A DNA stretch of 39,121 nucleotides from Vicinamibacterales bacterium (lineage in GTDB: Bacteria; Acidobacteriota; Vicinamibacteria; Vicinamibacterales; 2-12-FULL-66-21), in contig DASSPH010000081.1 of NCBI GenBank assembly GCA_035699745.1, forward strand, positions 1 to 39,121. The letters are read 5' to 3'. This document shows, piece by piece, positions 18,755 to 26,571 of the stretch (the stretch's first letter is position 1; each line of letters opens with the position of its first letter). The notes under the pieces were generated by a model, which had not been told where the DNA came from, ran no database searches, and saw only the letters and a list, made by a program, of their open reading frames with translations. Made by a program: the position numbers and the translations under genes.

Positions 18755-19308
18755 AGACGCGGCTGCACGGGGAGCAGGGCACGACCATCGTCGAGGTCGT
18801 GATCGCCACGGCGATTCTGGCGACGCTGATGGCGGGGCTGATGTCGCTGGCGGCGCTGGCGATCTCGACCACCGAGAACCAGGGGCACCTCGGGGCGCGG
18901 ACCACGGAGTACGCCCAGGACAAGCTGGAGCAGCTGCTGGCGCTGACCTACGGCGACGCGTCGAGCGACACGCGCGTGTTCCCGGCCGCCAGCTCCGGCG
19001 GCAGCGGCCTCGCCGCGGGAGGGAACTCCAATCCGGGCACCCCGGTCGCGCTCTACGTCGACTATCTCGATGACAACGGCAACCTGTGCGGCACCACGGG
19101 AGCCGCGTGCGCGGCGCCGAGCGGCACGACGCCGCCGAGCGGCTGGTTCTATCAGCGCGTCTGGCAGATTGACGACAACACCACGCACCCGACGGAGCTG
19201 CCGGCCGATCTGAAGCGGATCACGGTGTCGTCCACGATCGCGCGCGGCTTCGGCGGTGCGATGAAAGCACAGTCGACGCTGACGGTGCTGAAGGCCAGGG
19301 GCTTCTGA
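18751..19308 (+). CDS. pilV: PilV-like minor pseudopilin
   Basis: 185 residues. Leader MKTRLHGEQG, cleavage site G/TTIVE with Glu at +5, and helix VVIATAILATLMAGLMSLAAL. The following segment (TENQGHLGARTTEYAQDKLEQLLAL) is typical of PilV/GspI proteins. Two cysteines in NLCGTTGAACA may form a small disulphide loop. The start overlaps the previous stop and the next gene begins 3 nt later, so it sits inside a tight operon. The name is by position and pattern; a GspI role is the alternative. Confidence 0.85.
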   Translation: MKTRLHGEQGTTIVEVVIATAILATLMAGLMSLAALAISTTENQGHLGARTTEYAQDKLEQLLALTYGDASSDTRVFPAASSGGSGLAAGGNSNPGTPVALYVDYLDDNGNLCGTTGAACAAPSGTTPPSGWFYQRVWQIDDNTTHPTELPADLKRITVSSTIARGFGGAMKAQSTLTVLKARGF

Positions 19309-19310
19309 CC

Positions 19311-20330
19311 ATGCGCCGCACGCCGATGCAAGCCGGCTTCTCCCTGCCGGAGCTGCTCGTTGCCATGGCGATCATGCTGCTGATCTCCGGCGCCGCGGTA
19401 TCGGCGCTGCTGAAGATGACGGCGGCGCAGGCCACGATCTGGAACCGCACGCAGATGCACAGCGGCATCCGCGGCGCGACCGAAGTGCTGCAGCAGGAAG
19501 TCGGGCAGGCGGGACGCATCGCCCTGCCGGCGGTCACGACGACCTCCGGCACCAGTGCCGGCGCCGCGGGAGCGACGGTGACGATTCCCGTGTCCTCTTC
19601 CGCCGGCATGTATGTCGGCATGAAGCTCACGATCGACACCGGCAGTGCGTCGAACGAGACGGACGCGGCGCAGGAGACGGTCAAGGTGACGGCGATTCCG
19701 TCGGCGACCTCCGTGACGGTGCAATCGCTCCAGACCGATCTGGCGGGCGTGGTGACCGGGCGGGTCCGGGCGCACAACGCCAACGCGCCGGTGCTGGCGC
19801 TGGGCGCCTTCGGCACCGGCATCATTCCGCCCGCCAGTTCCCCGTCGACCTACGCGCCCGGCGGACCGACCTTCACCTATGCGAATGGCTCGACCGGCAC
19901 GGTCCTGAAGCTGTATGGGGACATCAACGCCGACGGCAACATGGTCTACATCGAGTACACCTGCGACACCGTCGGCAACAATCTCTACCGCAACATGATG
20001 TCGTGGACCCTGGGGACCAAACCCCCGGTCACCGCCAAGGACATCCTGCTCAGCAACATCACCGACAATCCCAACGGGACGCCGTGCTTCACCTACCAGA
20101 CGGCCATGGTCGGCGGCAACGCCTACGTGACCGATGTCGCGATCACGCTGACCGTGCGGACGCAGCTCATCGATCCGATCACGAAGCAGTATCAGACCCA
20201 GACCAAGGCGCTGCTCAACGTGTCGCCGCGCAACACGTTCAACGCCTGGCAGATGGCGAGTCTCGGCATCGCGAACCGCATTCAGCCGATCCCGCCGAGC
20301 ATCACGGCGCTGCTGCCGCCGCTGCCGTAA
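19311..20330 (+). CDS. pilW: PilW-like minor pseudopilin
   Basis: 339 residues. Leader MRRTPMQAG, cleavage site G/FSLPE with Glu at +5, and helix LLVAMAIMLLISGAAVSAL. The typical PilW/GspJ head continues to GATEVLQQEVGQAGR. An insert at about 70-145 (PVSSSAGMYVGMKLTIDTG...) has the look of a small beta domain and is not usual in GspJ. Cysteines at TCDTVG and TPCFTY could pair. It is the third gene of the pseudopilin operon. Confidence 0.85.
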   Translation: MRRTPMQAGFSLPELLVAMAIMLLISGAAVSALLKMTAAQATIWNRTQMHSGIRGATEVLQQEVGQAGRIALPAVTTTSGTSAGAAGATVTIPVSSSAGMYVGMKLTIDTGSASNETDAAQETVKVTAIPSATSVTVQSLQTDLAGVVTGRVRAHNANAPVLALGAFGTGIIPPASSPSTYAPGGPTFTYANGSTGTVLKLYGDINADGNMVYIEYTCDTVGNNLYRNMMSWTLGTKPPVTAKDILLSNITDNPNGTPCFTYQTAMVGGNAYVTDVAITLTVRTQLIDPITKQYQTQTKALLNVSPRNTFNAWQMASLGIANRIQPIPPSITALLPPLP

Positions 20331-20346
20331 GAGAAAGAGCACTGAC

Positions 20347-21849
20347 ATGACCCGCACCGGCGAACACGGCGTCGCGCTCGTCTTCACGCTCTTCCTGATG
20401 GCGGCGCTCTCGGCGATGGCGGTGTCGATCATGTTCCTGGCGCAGACCGAGACCTCGGCGAGCCGCAACTACAAGACCATGTCGCAGGCGCGCTACGCCG
20501 GCGAGGCGGGCGTGCACCGCGCGATCCACTATCTGTCGAGCACCACCTACACCAGCCTCGTGACCAACACCACGGGGTTCGACACCACGGTGTCGCCGGT
20601 CACCTACAGCGGCAACCCGGTGGTGCTGGCCGCGGTCGCCACCGACTCGAACCACCCGAGCACGACGATCAAGAGCGCCTATGCGGCGCTGTTCAGCGGC
20701 GCGTCGCTGAGCGTCGGCTCCGGCGCGACGGTCACCTACGCCGCCAAGGCGACGCTCATCTCGATGAGGCAGGTGACCGTCTACGGCGGCACCTCCGGCG
20801 TGGTGCAGACGTGGCGCATCGAGGCGACCGGCACCGTGCCCGGGGCGCTGGCGGCGACCGTCGAAGTGGCGGCGCTCCTCGAGCGCGACAGCACGGCGGC
20901 GGAGACGTATGCGATCTTCGCCACCGGGTCCGGCTGCGGCGCCATCACCATGACCGGCAACGTCCGCACCGACAGCTACGATTCGAACAGCATGACGATG
21001 TCCGGCGGGGCCCCGGTCACCCAATCGGCAGGCGGCTCGGTCGGAACCAACGGCAACCTGAGCATCGCCGGCCAGGTGAACATCGCCGGCAACCTCGACA
21101 CGCCGCGGACCGGGGTCGGCAACTGCACCAACGGCAACATCACCGCCCTGACGCAAACCGGCCAGGCGAACGTGTCCGGCGACACGATCCAGCTGCCGCA
21201 GGCGAAGACGTACCCCACGCCGGCGCTGCCGTCGCCGTTGCCGCCGACGACGAATCTCAGCATCACGTCGAGCACGACGTGTCTCTCGCTGTCGCTCTAC
21301 ATCAGTTTCCCGGTGACGTGCAGCAGTTCAGCCGCCGGAAACATCACCCTGAACTCGAACGGGGGGACGATCTCGCTCGGCAACGTCACGCTCAGCGGCG
21401 GCTCGACGCTCACGATCGACAACGGCACGTCGGCCTCCCCGGTGACGGTGAACGTGAACTCGTTCATCATGGCCGGCAACTCCAATCTCATACTCGGCAC
21501 CGACACGTCGGTGACGATGAACGTCGTGGGAACCGGCGTCACCGGTGACGTGGTCGACTTCACCGGCGGCTCGTTCTCGAACGCGACGTTCGATCCGTCG
21601 AAGTTCCAGATTCTGTACGCCGGCACCGGAACCATGAAGTACACGGGCGGGAACCAGACGGCCGCGACCGTCTACGCGCCGAACGCGTCGGTCAGCATGG
21701 ACGGCAGCGGCAACTTCTACGGGTCGATCCTGTCGAGGCAGTTCACCGACACGGGAGGCGCCAGCGTCCATTACGATCGCAGCCTGGCCTCGAAGTTCAC
21801 CGTGCTCGGCAATCACGTCATGTCATCGTTCAGCTGGCAGAAGTACTAG
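20347..21849 (+). CDS. pilX: PilX-like pilus assembly protein with long beta-rich C-terminus
   Basis: 500 residues. The N-terminus (GEHG followed by VALVFTLFLMAALSAMAVSI) resembles the PilX N-terminal region; as in that family there is no Glu at +5. Residues ~45-60 keep the SRNYKTMSQARYAGEAG pattern. The rest is Thr/Ser/Gly/Asn-rich with beta-strand-like repeats (NVTLSGGSTLTIDNGTSA, FIMAGNSNLILGTDTS) and ends with a segment resembling the DUF7305 type (ATVYAPNASVSMDGSG, then NFYGSILSRQF). GspK is the type II secretion counterpart. It closes the pseudopilin operon; no pilY1 or major pilin gene lies nearby. Immediately after the stop comes CTGAAACG and then a GTTGGGC repeat. Confidence 0.83.
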   Translation: MTRTGEHGVALVFTLFLMAALSAMAVSIMFLAQTETSASRNYKTMSQARYAGEAGVHRAIHYLSSTTYTSLVTNTTGFDTTVSPVTYSGNPVVLAAVATDSNHPSTTIKSAYAALFSGASLSVGSGATVTYAAKATLISMRQVTVYGGTSGVVQTWRIEATGTVPGALAATVEVAALLERDSTAAETYAIFATGSGCGAITMTGNVRTDSYDSNSMTMSGGAPVTQSAGGSVGTNGNLSIAGQVNIAGNLDTPRTGVGNCTNGNITALTQTGQANVSGDTIQLPQAKTYPTPALPSPLPPTTNLSITSSTTCLSLSLYISFPVTCSSSAAGNITLNSNGGTISLGNVTLSGGSTLTIDNGTSASPVTVNVNSFIMAGNSNLILGTDTSVTMNVVGTGVTGDVVDFTGGSFSNATFDPSKFQILYAGTGTMKYTGGNQTAATVYAPNASVSMDGSGNFYGSILSRQFTDTGGASVHYDRSLASKFTVLGNHVMSSFSWQKY

Positions 21850-21860
21850 CTGAAACGCGC

Positions 21861-21888
21861 GTTGGGCGTTGGGCGCTGGGACGTTGGC
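21861..21888. repeat. Short GTTGGGC heptamer run between convergent genes
   Basis: Four units in 7-nt register (GTTGGGC, GTTGGGC, GCTGGGA, CGTTGGC) fill almost the whole 41 bp between the PilX-like gene and the convergent amidohydrolase. The core TTGGGCGTTGGG also occurs on the minus strand within the block near 3900. No other signal is visible in the gap. Confidence 0.7.
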
Positions 21889-21890
21889 GG

Positions 21891-23471
21891 TTATCTCCGC
21901 GCAGCTCCGTACAACACCCTGCCGGGTCTCGACGCGGTCATCTCGCCATGCTCGAACACCACCTGGCCGTTGACCACCACGTGTGAGAACCCCTCGGCAT
22001 ACGAGTGCGGACTGGCGAACGTTGCCGTGTCCCGCACCGTCGCTGGATCGAACACGACGAGGTCGGCCTTGAGTCCGGGCCGCAGGAGCCCGCGGTCGGT
22101 GAAGCCGAGGCGGCCGGCGGGGAACGCCGACATCTTGCGGATCGCGTCCTCGAGCGACAGCACTTTCTTCTCGCGCACGTAGGTCCCGAGCACGCGCGCG
22201 AAGGTGCCGTAGCTCCGCGGGTGCGGATTGGCTTCGCCGAATACCGGCACCGAGCCGTCGGACGCGATCATCGTCGCCGGATGGCGCAGGATCCGCACCA
22301 GGTCACGCTCGCTCATGGCGTGGAAGATGCCCTGGCAGCCGCCCTGCTCGACGATCCACATCACGACCTCCGCGGCATTGCGGATGGTGGGGGCGAGGCC
22401 GCGCGCCCTGGTCAGGTCGGCCAGGGTCTTGCCGGCGAGCGAAGGATCGAAGCTGCAGCTCGCGAACTGCACGTTCTTCGGATCGCCGCCGCCGCGCTCG
22501 TCGCGAATCATCATCGCGATCCCGCCCTTCGCCTTTTCGCGGGGTCCCGATTCCTTGAGCCGCGCCAGCGTCGCCTCGCGCCCGCCCTCCAGCACCCAGG
22601 CCGGAATCAGCGCCGCCGCTACGCTGGTGCTCGACGCGGTGTATGGATACTGATCGATGGTGACGTCCACGCCGCGGGCGCGCGCCTCGTCCACCAGCCG
22701 CAGCATGTCGACGCTGCGCCCCCAGTTGCCGACGCCAACCACCTTCGCGTGGCTGATCTGAGTCGGCAGGCCGCCCTTCTCGCCGATCGCGATCGTTTCG
22801 TTGACGCTGTCGAGCAGTCTCGCGGCATCGTCTCGCTGATGCGATTCGTGGACGCCGCCCAGGCGTCCCGCGGCGCGGGCGAGCTCGATCACTTCGTCGG
22901 TCGGCGTGAACGTGCCCGGCACGTAGAACAGCCCGGTGCTCAGGCCGAGGGCCCCTTCCCGCATCCCCTGTTCCACCATGCCGACCATCGTCCGGATCTC
23001 CTCGGCCGTCGCCTTGCGGTTGGTGTTGCCGACGACGGCGCTGCGGATGGATCCCTGGCCGAGGAACGAAGCGATGTTGACCGACTTGTCCAGCTTCTCC
23101 ATTTGCGCGAAGAACGGGGCGATCGGTACCGCCGACGATCCGTCGGGCCCTTCGATGACGGTGGTGACGCCCTGCCGGACGTAATTCGCCGCCGTCGGCA
23201 CCTGCGACAAGCCGCGGCGCGCGTGGGTGTGGATGTCGATGAAGCCGGGCGCCACGATCCTGCCGCCGGCGTCGATGGTGCGGGCGGCGCCGGCCTCGAT
23301 CCGCGGCGCGATCGCGGCAATCGCATCGCCGCGGATCGCCACGTCCGCTCGATACCACGGCGATCCGGAGCCGTCGACGACGCGCCCGTTGCGGACGATG
23401 AGGTCGTAGGACGCCGGCTGAGCGAGGGCGGCGGCCGCCGCCGTCACGAGCGCGATCGCGAGTGGGCGCAT
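21891..23471 (-). CDS. Secreted D-aminoacylase-type amidohydrolase
   Basis: 526 residues with a signal peptide (MRPLAIALVTAAAAALAQP). It has the amidohydrolase family 3 layout: a small beta domain around the ends (YDLIVRNGRVVDGSG, GLKADLVVFDPATV) and a TIM barrel with metal-site motifs GFIDIHTHARRG, SHQRDD, ISHAKVVG and MIASDGS. These match the N-acyl-D-amino-acid deacylase group, which frees D-amino acids from N-acyl forms. Oddly, the NCG segment that supplies a cysteine metal ligand in characterised D-aminoacylases reads PDG here (TTVIEGPDGSSAVP). The start was chosen at the ATG before the signal peptide; TACAAT lies 8 nt upstream and no Shine-Dalgarno is seen. Confidence 0.9.
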   Translation of the reverse strand: MRPLAIALVTAAAAALAQPASYDLIVRNGRVVDGSGSPWYRADVAIRGDAIAAIAPRIEAGAARTIDAGGRIVAPGFIDIHTHARRGLSQVPTAANYVRQGVTTVIEGPDGSSAVPIAPFFAQMEKLDKSVNIASFLGQGSIRSAVVGNTNRKATAEEIRTMVGMVEQGMREGALGLSTGLFYVPGTFTPTDEVIELARAAGRLGGVHESHQRDDAARLLDSVNETIAIGEKGGLPTQISHAKVVGVGNWGRSVDMLRLVDEARARGVDVTIDQYPYTASSTSVAAALIPAWVLEGGREATLARLKESGPREKAKGGIAMMIRDERGGGDPKNVQFASCSFDPSLAGKTLADLTRARGLAPTIRNAAEVVMWIVEQGGCQGIFHAMSERDLVRILRHPATMIASDGSVPVFGEANPHPRSYGTFARVLGTYVREKKVLSLEDAIRKMSAFPAGRLGFTDRGLLRPGLKADLVVFDPATVRDTATFASPHSYAEGFSHVVVNGQVVFEHGEMTASRPGRVLYGAARR

Positions 23472-23479
23472 GGCGCGGC

Positions 23480-23485
23480 ATTGTA
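23480..23485 (-). promoter_or_regulatory. -10-like TACAAT of the amidohydrolase gene
   Basis: On the minus strand TACAAT ends 8 nt before the ATG, so transcription would begin within a base or two of the start codon (leaderless or nearly so). The divergent MFS gene begins only 35 bp away. On the plus strand TTGTAG (23481-23486) and TATGAT (23505-23510) form a possible opposing promoter with an 18 bp spacer. Confidence 0.45.
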
Positions 23486-23506
23486 GCGCGGCGGGAGCGG
23501 TGGAGT

Positions 23507-24835
23507 ATGATGAGGGCCCCCACCGACATGGCTGCCGAACCGTCACCGCTGCCGCCGCGCGACGCTGCCCGGGGTGTCTCGAGCGCCACTCGAGAAGCGG
23601 TCCCGATGACGCTGCGCGAGGTGCTGGGTCTGACGGTGATGCGCCGCGTGTTCTACGCGCAGGTGGTCAGCCTGCTCGGCGACTTCCTCGCCATCTTCGC
23701 CGTCATCAGCATCGTCACCTACCGGATGCACGCCACTCCCGCCCAGGTGACCGGGGTGCAGATCGCCTACATGCTGCCGCTGGCGTTCCTCGGTCCGCTG
23801 TCGGGCGTCTTCGTCGATCGCTGGCAGCTGAAGCCGACGCTGATCGCCAGCGATCTCATCCGCGCCGCGCTGGTGCTGCTGCTGATGGTGACCACGACGA
23901 TCTGGCAGATCTACATCATCCTGGCGGCGCTCAGCTGCGTGTCGAGCTTCTTCGCTCCGGCGCAATCGGTGACGATCCGCAGCCACGTGCCGCCGAACGG
24001 ACTGATGTCGGCGAACGCGCTGATGCAGATGGCGATGCTCGGCGCCCGAATCGTCGGCCCGGCGGCGGCCGGCGGACTGGTGTCGGCGTTCGGCCCGTCG
24101 GTCTGCTACGCGGTCGATTTCGTCAGCTTCATCGTCTCCGCGCTGCTGATTGGCACGGTGACGATCGTGCGTCCGGCGGGCGCGCCGGCGCAGACCGCGG
24201 CGGTCCAGCGCGGCCGCATCGCTGGGATCGTCCACGAGATGGGCGAGGGGATGCGGTTCATCTCCCATCACGCCGCCATCTCGTTCGTCGTGATGGCGAT
24301 GGCAGCCGGGATGTTCGTGATGGGATGTTTCGGTCCGCTGATCGCCATTTACGTCCGCGAGTGGCTGCACGCACAGGCCGGCGTCTTCGGGGTCGTGAGC
24401 GCGATGGTCGGCACCGGGATGCTCTTCGGCATGCCGCTGGTGCGGCGCGTCTCGGGCCGGATCGCCAGCGCGACGCTGGTGCTCTCGGGGCTCGCCGGGA
24501 TCGGGCTCGGGGCGCTGCTGCTCGGCGCGCTGCCGTGGGTGGCGATGTCGATGCTGGCCTGTTTCACCCTCGGCTTCGCCTTCGCCGGCGTCATCGTGCC
24601 GGCGCAGACGCTGATGCAGCAGGAAACGCCGGCGGCGCTCATGGGGCGCATCTCGAGCACCACCATGTCGGTCGTCTTCTTCGCGCAGTTGATCGGCCTG
24701 GCGCTCTCCGGCGTGCTCGCACAGGCGTTCGGCGTGCGCGCGGTGTTCTTCCTCTGTGCCGTGCTGGCGTGGGCGCTCACCGGCGCGGGCAAACTGCTGC
24801 TCTCGAGCGACCGCCATGCCGCCGCGGCCGTCTAG
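23507..24835 (+). CDS. MFS exporter (EntS/MFS_3-like)
   Basis: 442 residues with about 12 transmembrane segments. A cytoplasmic head of ~40 residues precedes the first helix region (VFYAQVVSLLGDFLAIFAVISIV). The loop GPLSGVFVDRWQLKPTLI matches the MFS motif A region after helix 2, and the second half begins at about residue 245. The pattern fits the MFS_3 group around enterobactin exporter EntS and macrolide exporters; the substrate is unknown. Two adjacent ATGs start the frame; a TATGAT -10-like hexamer overlaps them, which would make the later ATG at 23528 the true start. The stop lies 20 bp inside the next gene. Confidence 0.88.
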   Translation: MMRAPTDMAAEPSPLPPRDAARGVSSATREAVPMTLREVLGLTVMRRVFYAQVVSLLGDFLAIFAVISIVTYRMHATPAQVTGVQIAYMLPLAFLGPLSGVFVDRWQLKPTLIASDLIRAALVLLLMVTTTIWQIYIILAALSCVSSFFAPAQSVTIRSHVPPNGLMSANALMQMAMLGARIVGPAAAGGLVSAFGPSVCYAVDFVSFIVSALLIGTVTIVRPAGAPAQTAAVQRGRIAGIVHEMGEGMRFISHHAAISFVVMAMAAGMFVMGCFGPLIAIYVREWLHAQAGVFGVVSAMVGTGMLFGMPLVRRVSGRIASATLVLSGLAGIGLGALLLGALPWVAMSMLACFTLGFAFAGVIVPAQTLMQQETPAALMGRISSTTMSVVFFAQLIGLALSGVLAQAFGVRAVFFLCAVLAWALTGAGKLLLSSDRHAAAAV

Positions 24836-25652
24836 GATCTGCTTCGGCGACTTCGCCTTCGATCCGGCGAGCGGCGAGTTGTGGCGCCGGGGGCGCCGCG
24901 TGCGCCTGCAGCGGCAGCCCTCGCGGCTGCTGGAACTGCTGCTGGCGAATCCCGGCGAGCTGGTCGGACGGGACGAGATTCGCGCGGCGCTCTGGGGGGA
25001 CGACACCCACGTCGATTTCGAACGCAGCTTGAACTTCTGCGTCGCCAGGCTGCGATCGGCGCTGCGCGACAACGCGGCGGCACCGTCCTACATCGAGACG
25101 GTCCCGACCCGCGGCTACCGCTTCATCGCTCCCGTCACCGAGCAGCGGCCGCCGATCTTCGTACCCGCATCCGAGCGCCGGCGCCTGCCGTGGGGCGTGA
25201 CCGCCGCCGTGCTGGCGGCCATTGCGTTCGTCGTCGCGCTGCGCTACACCCAGCACCGACCGGCGCCCACCGTTCTCGTGGTTCCGTTCAACAACGAGAC
25301 CGGGTCGGCGGACCTCGACCGCGTCGCCAAGGGGGTGTCGGACGCGACCGTCGCCCGCTTGGCGGCGTCGAGCCGGCTGCGGGTCATCGGCAATGCATCC
25401 GGGCTGACGTTCACCTTCCGTCCGCCCGACCTGAAGGCGATGGGGGAGTCGCTCGGCGCGCAGTACCTGGTGCTCGGCCAGATGAAGCGGGACGAGCGCC
25501 AGCTGCGGATCGTCGCCCACCTGATCCGCGTCGCCGACCAGACGCACGTCTGGGCGCGGACCTACGACAGCCCGACCCTCGACCTCCGGCAGCAGGACAT
25601 CATCGCGGCGGAGATCGCCGTCGCGATCATGCAGCGGATCGGGAAGGCCTGA
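24816..25652 (+). CDS. Winged-helix / membrane / TolB-like domain regulator
   Basis: 278 residues in three parts: an OmpR/PhoB-type winged-helix DNA-binding domain (about 8-105, with FGDFAFDPASGELWRRG and ETVPTRGYRFIAPV), one transmembrane helix (about 126-143) and a periplasmic TolB/FlgO-like domain (about 152-270, VLVVPFNNETG ... QYLVLGQMKRD). This is the CadC-like architecture of membrane-bound one-component regulators. Many acidobacterial relatives carry a long TPR tail, which is absent here. The gene overlaps the end of the MFS exporter by 20 bp, so it may control that exporter; this is inferred from position only. The ATG is placed where the winged-helix domain begins. Confidence 0.88.
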   Translation: MPPRPSRICFGDFAFDPASGELWRRGRRVRLQRQPSRLLELLLANPGELVGRDEIRAALWGDDTHVDFERSLNFCVARLRSALRDNAAAPSYIETVPTRGYRFIAPVTEQRPPIFVPASERRRLPWGVTAAVLAAIAFVVALRYTQHRPAPTVLVVPFNNETGSADLDRVAKGVSDATVARLAASSRLRVIGNASGLTFTFRPPDLKAMGESLGAQYLVLGQMKRDERQLRIVAHLIRVADQTHVWARTYDSPTLDLRQQDIIAAEIAVAIMQRIGKA

Positions 25653-25751
25653 GTCCTCAGCAGGTTGCCGGCTCACACGCCGCTCACACGCTGATGGCTT
25701 GAAGCGCGCGGCGAGCCGCCGGTAGCGTCGGCCGGCAGGAGGCACCCGCAG

Positions 25752-26537
25752 ATGTTCGACTCGTTTTCCCGCCGCCGGTTTCTCGCCGCCGTTCCCGCCG
25801 TTCCCTTCCTGGCCGCGCGACAGCCGTCCACGGCGGCCGCGCCGGGGGCCGCCTTTCCGGCGCACGAGCCGGCGCTGGTCAGAGACGTGGTGACCGCGTC
25901 GCACGGCAACCTCGCCCGGGTCAAGGAGCTGGTCACGGCGCGGCCGGCGCTGGCCAGGGTCTCGTGGGACTGGGGATACGGGGATTGGGAGACGCCGATC
26001 GACGCGGCTTCGCACGTCGGCAACCGCGCGATCGCGGAGCTGCTGATCGCGCACGGCGCGCGGCCGACGATCTTCACGGCGGCGATGATGGGACAGGTGG
26101 CGATCCTCAAAGGCTGGATCGCCGCGGCGCCGGGCATTCAGCGTGCGCGCGGGCCGCACGGCATCACGCTGGCCGCCCACGCGCGCGCCGGCGGCGCCGC
26201 GGCGGCGGAGGTGCTGGCGTATCTCGACGCGCTGGGCGACGCCGACCCGCGCTACACCGACCTGCCGCTGAGCGAGGCCGAGTACGCGGCGATCGCCGGC
26301 GAGTACTCGTTCGGCGCCGGCCCGAGCGAGACCTTGAAGGTGGCGCGGACCGCGCGCGGCGCGCTCACGATCGCGCGCGCCGGCGGCAGCGAGCGCAACC
26401 TGTTCCACCACGGTGGACTCGTGTTCAATCCCGCCGGGGCCGAAGCGGTGCGCGTCCGGTTCGACGTGGCCGGCGGCCGCGCGCGCTCGCTCACCGTGGA
26501 GGACGGCCCGGTGCCGACGCGCGCCGCGCGAGTGTGA
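25752..26537 (+). CDS. Tat-exported ankyrin-repeat protein
   Basis: 261 residues. The N-terminus MFDSFSRRRFLAAVPAVPFL has a twin-arginine motif (SRRRFL) followed by a hydrophobic stretch, so export in folded form is likely. Residues ~50-150 show two to three ankyrin-like repeats (DWETPIDAASHVGNRAIAEL then LIAHGARPTIFTAAMMGQ; HGITLAAHARAGG). The C-terminal ~80 residues look beta-rich, similar in feel to the C-terminal DUF-type domain next to hydrolases, and I do not recognise them. AGGAGG precedes the ATG. Between this gene and the regulator are 99 bp in which I see nothing definite. The role is presumably protein-protein interaction in the periplasm. Confidence 0.85.
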   Translation: MFDSFSRRRFLAAVPAVPFLAARQPSTAAAPGAAFPAHEPALVRDVVTASHGNLARVKELVTARPALARVSWDWGYGDWETPIDAASHVGNRAIAELLIAHGARPTIFTAAMMGQVAILKGWIAAAPGIQRARGPHGITLAAHARAGGAAAAEVLAYLDALGDADPRYTDLPLSEAEYAAIAGEYSFGAGPSETLKVARTARGALTIARAGGSERNLFHHGGLVFNPAGAEAVRVRFDVAGGRARSLTVEDGPVPTRAARV

Positions 26538-26571
26538 GGGTATACTCCTCCGGTTATCCCCTGGAGGACAG

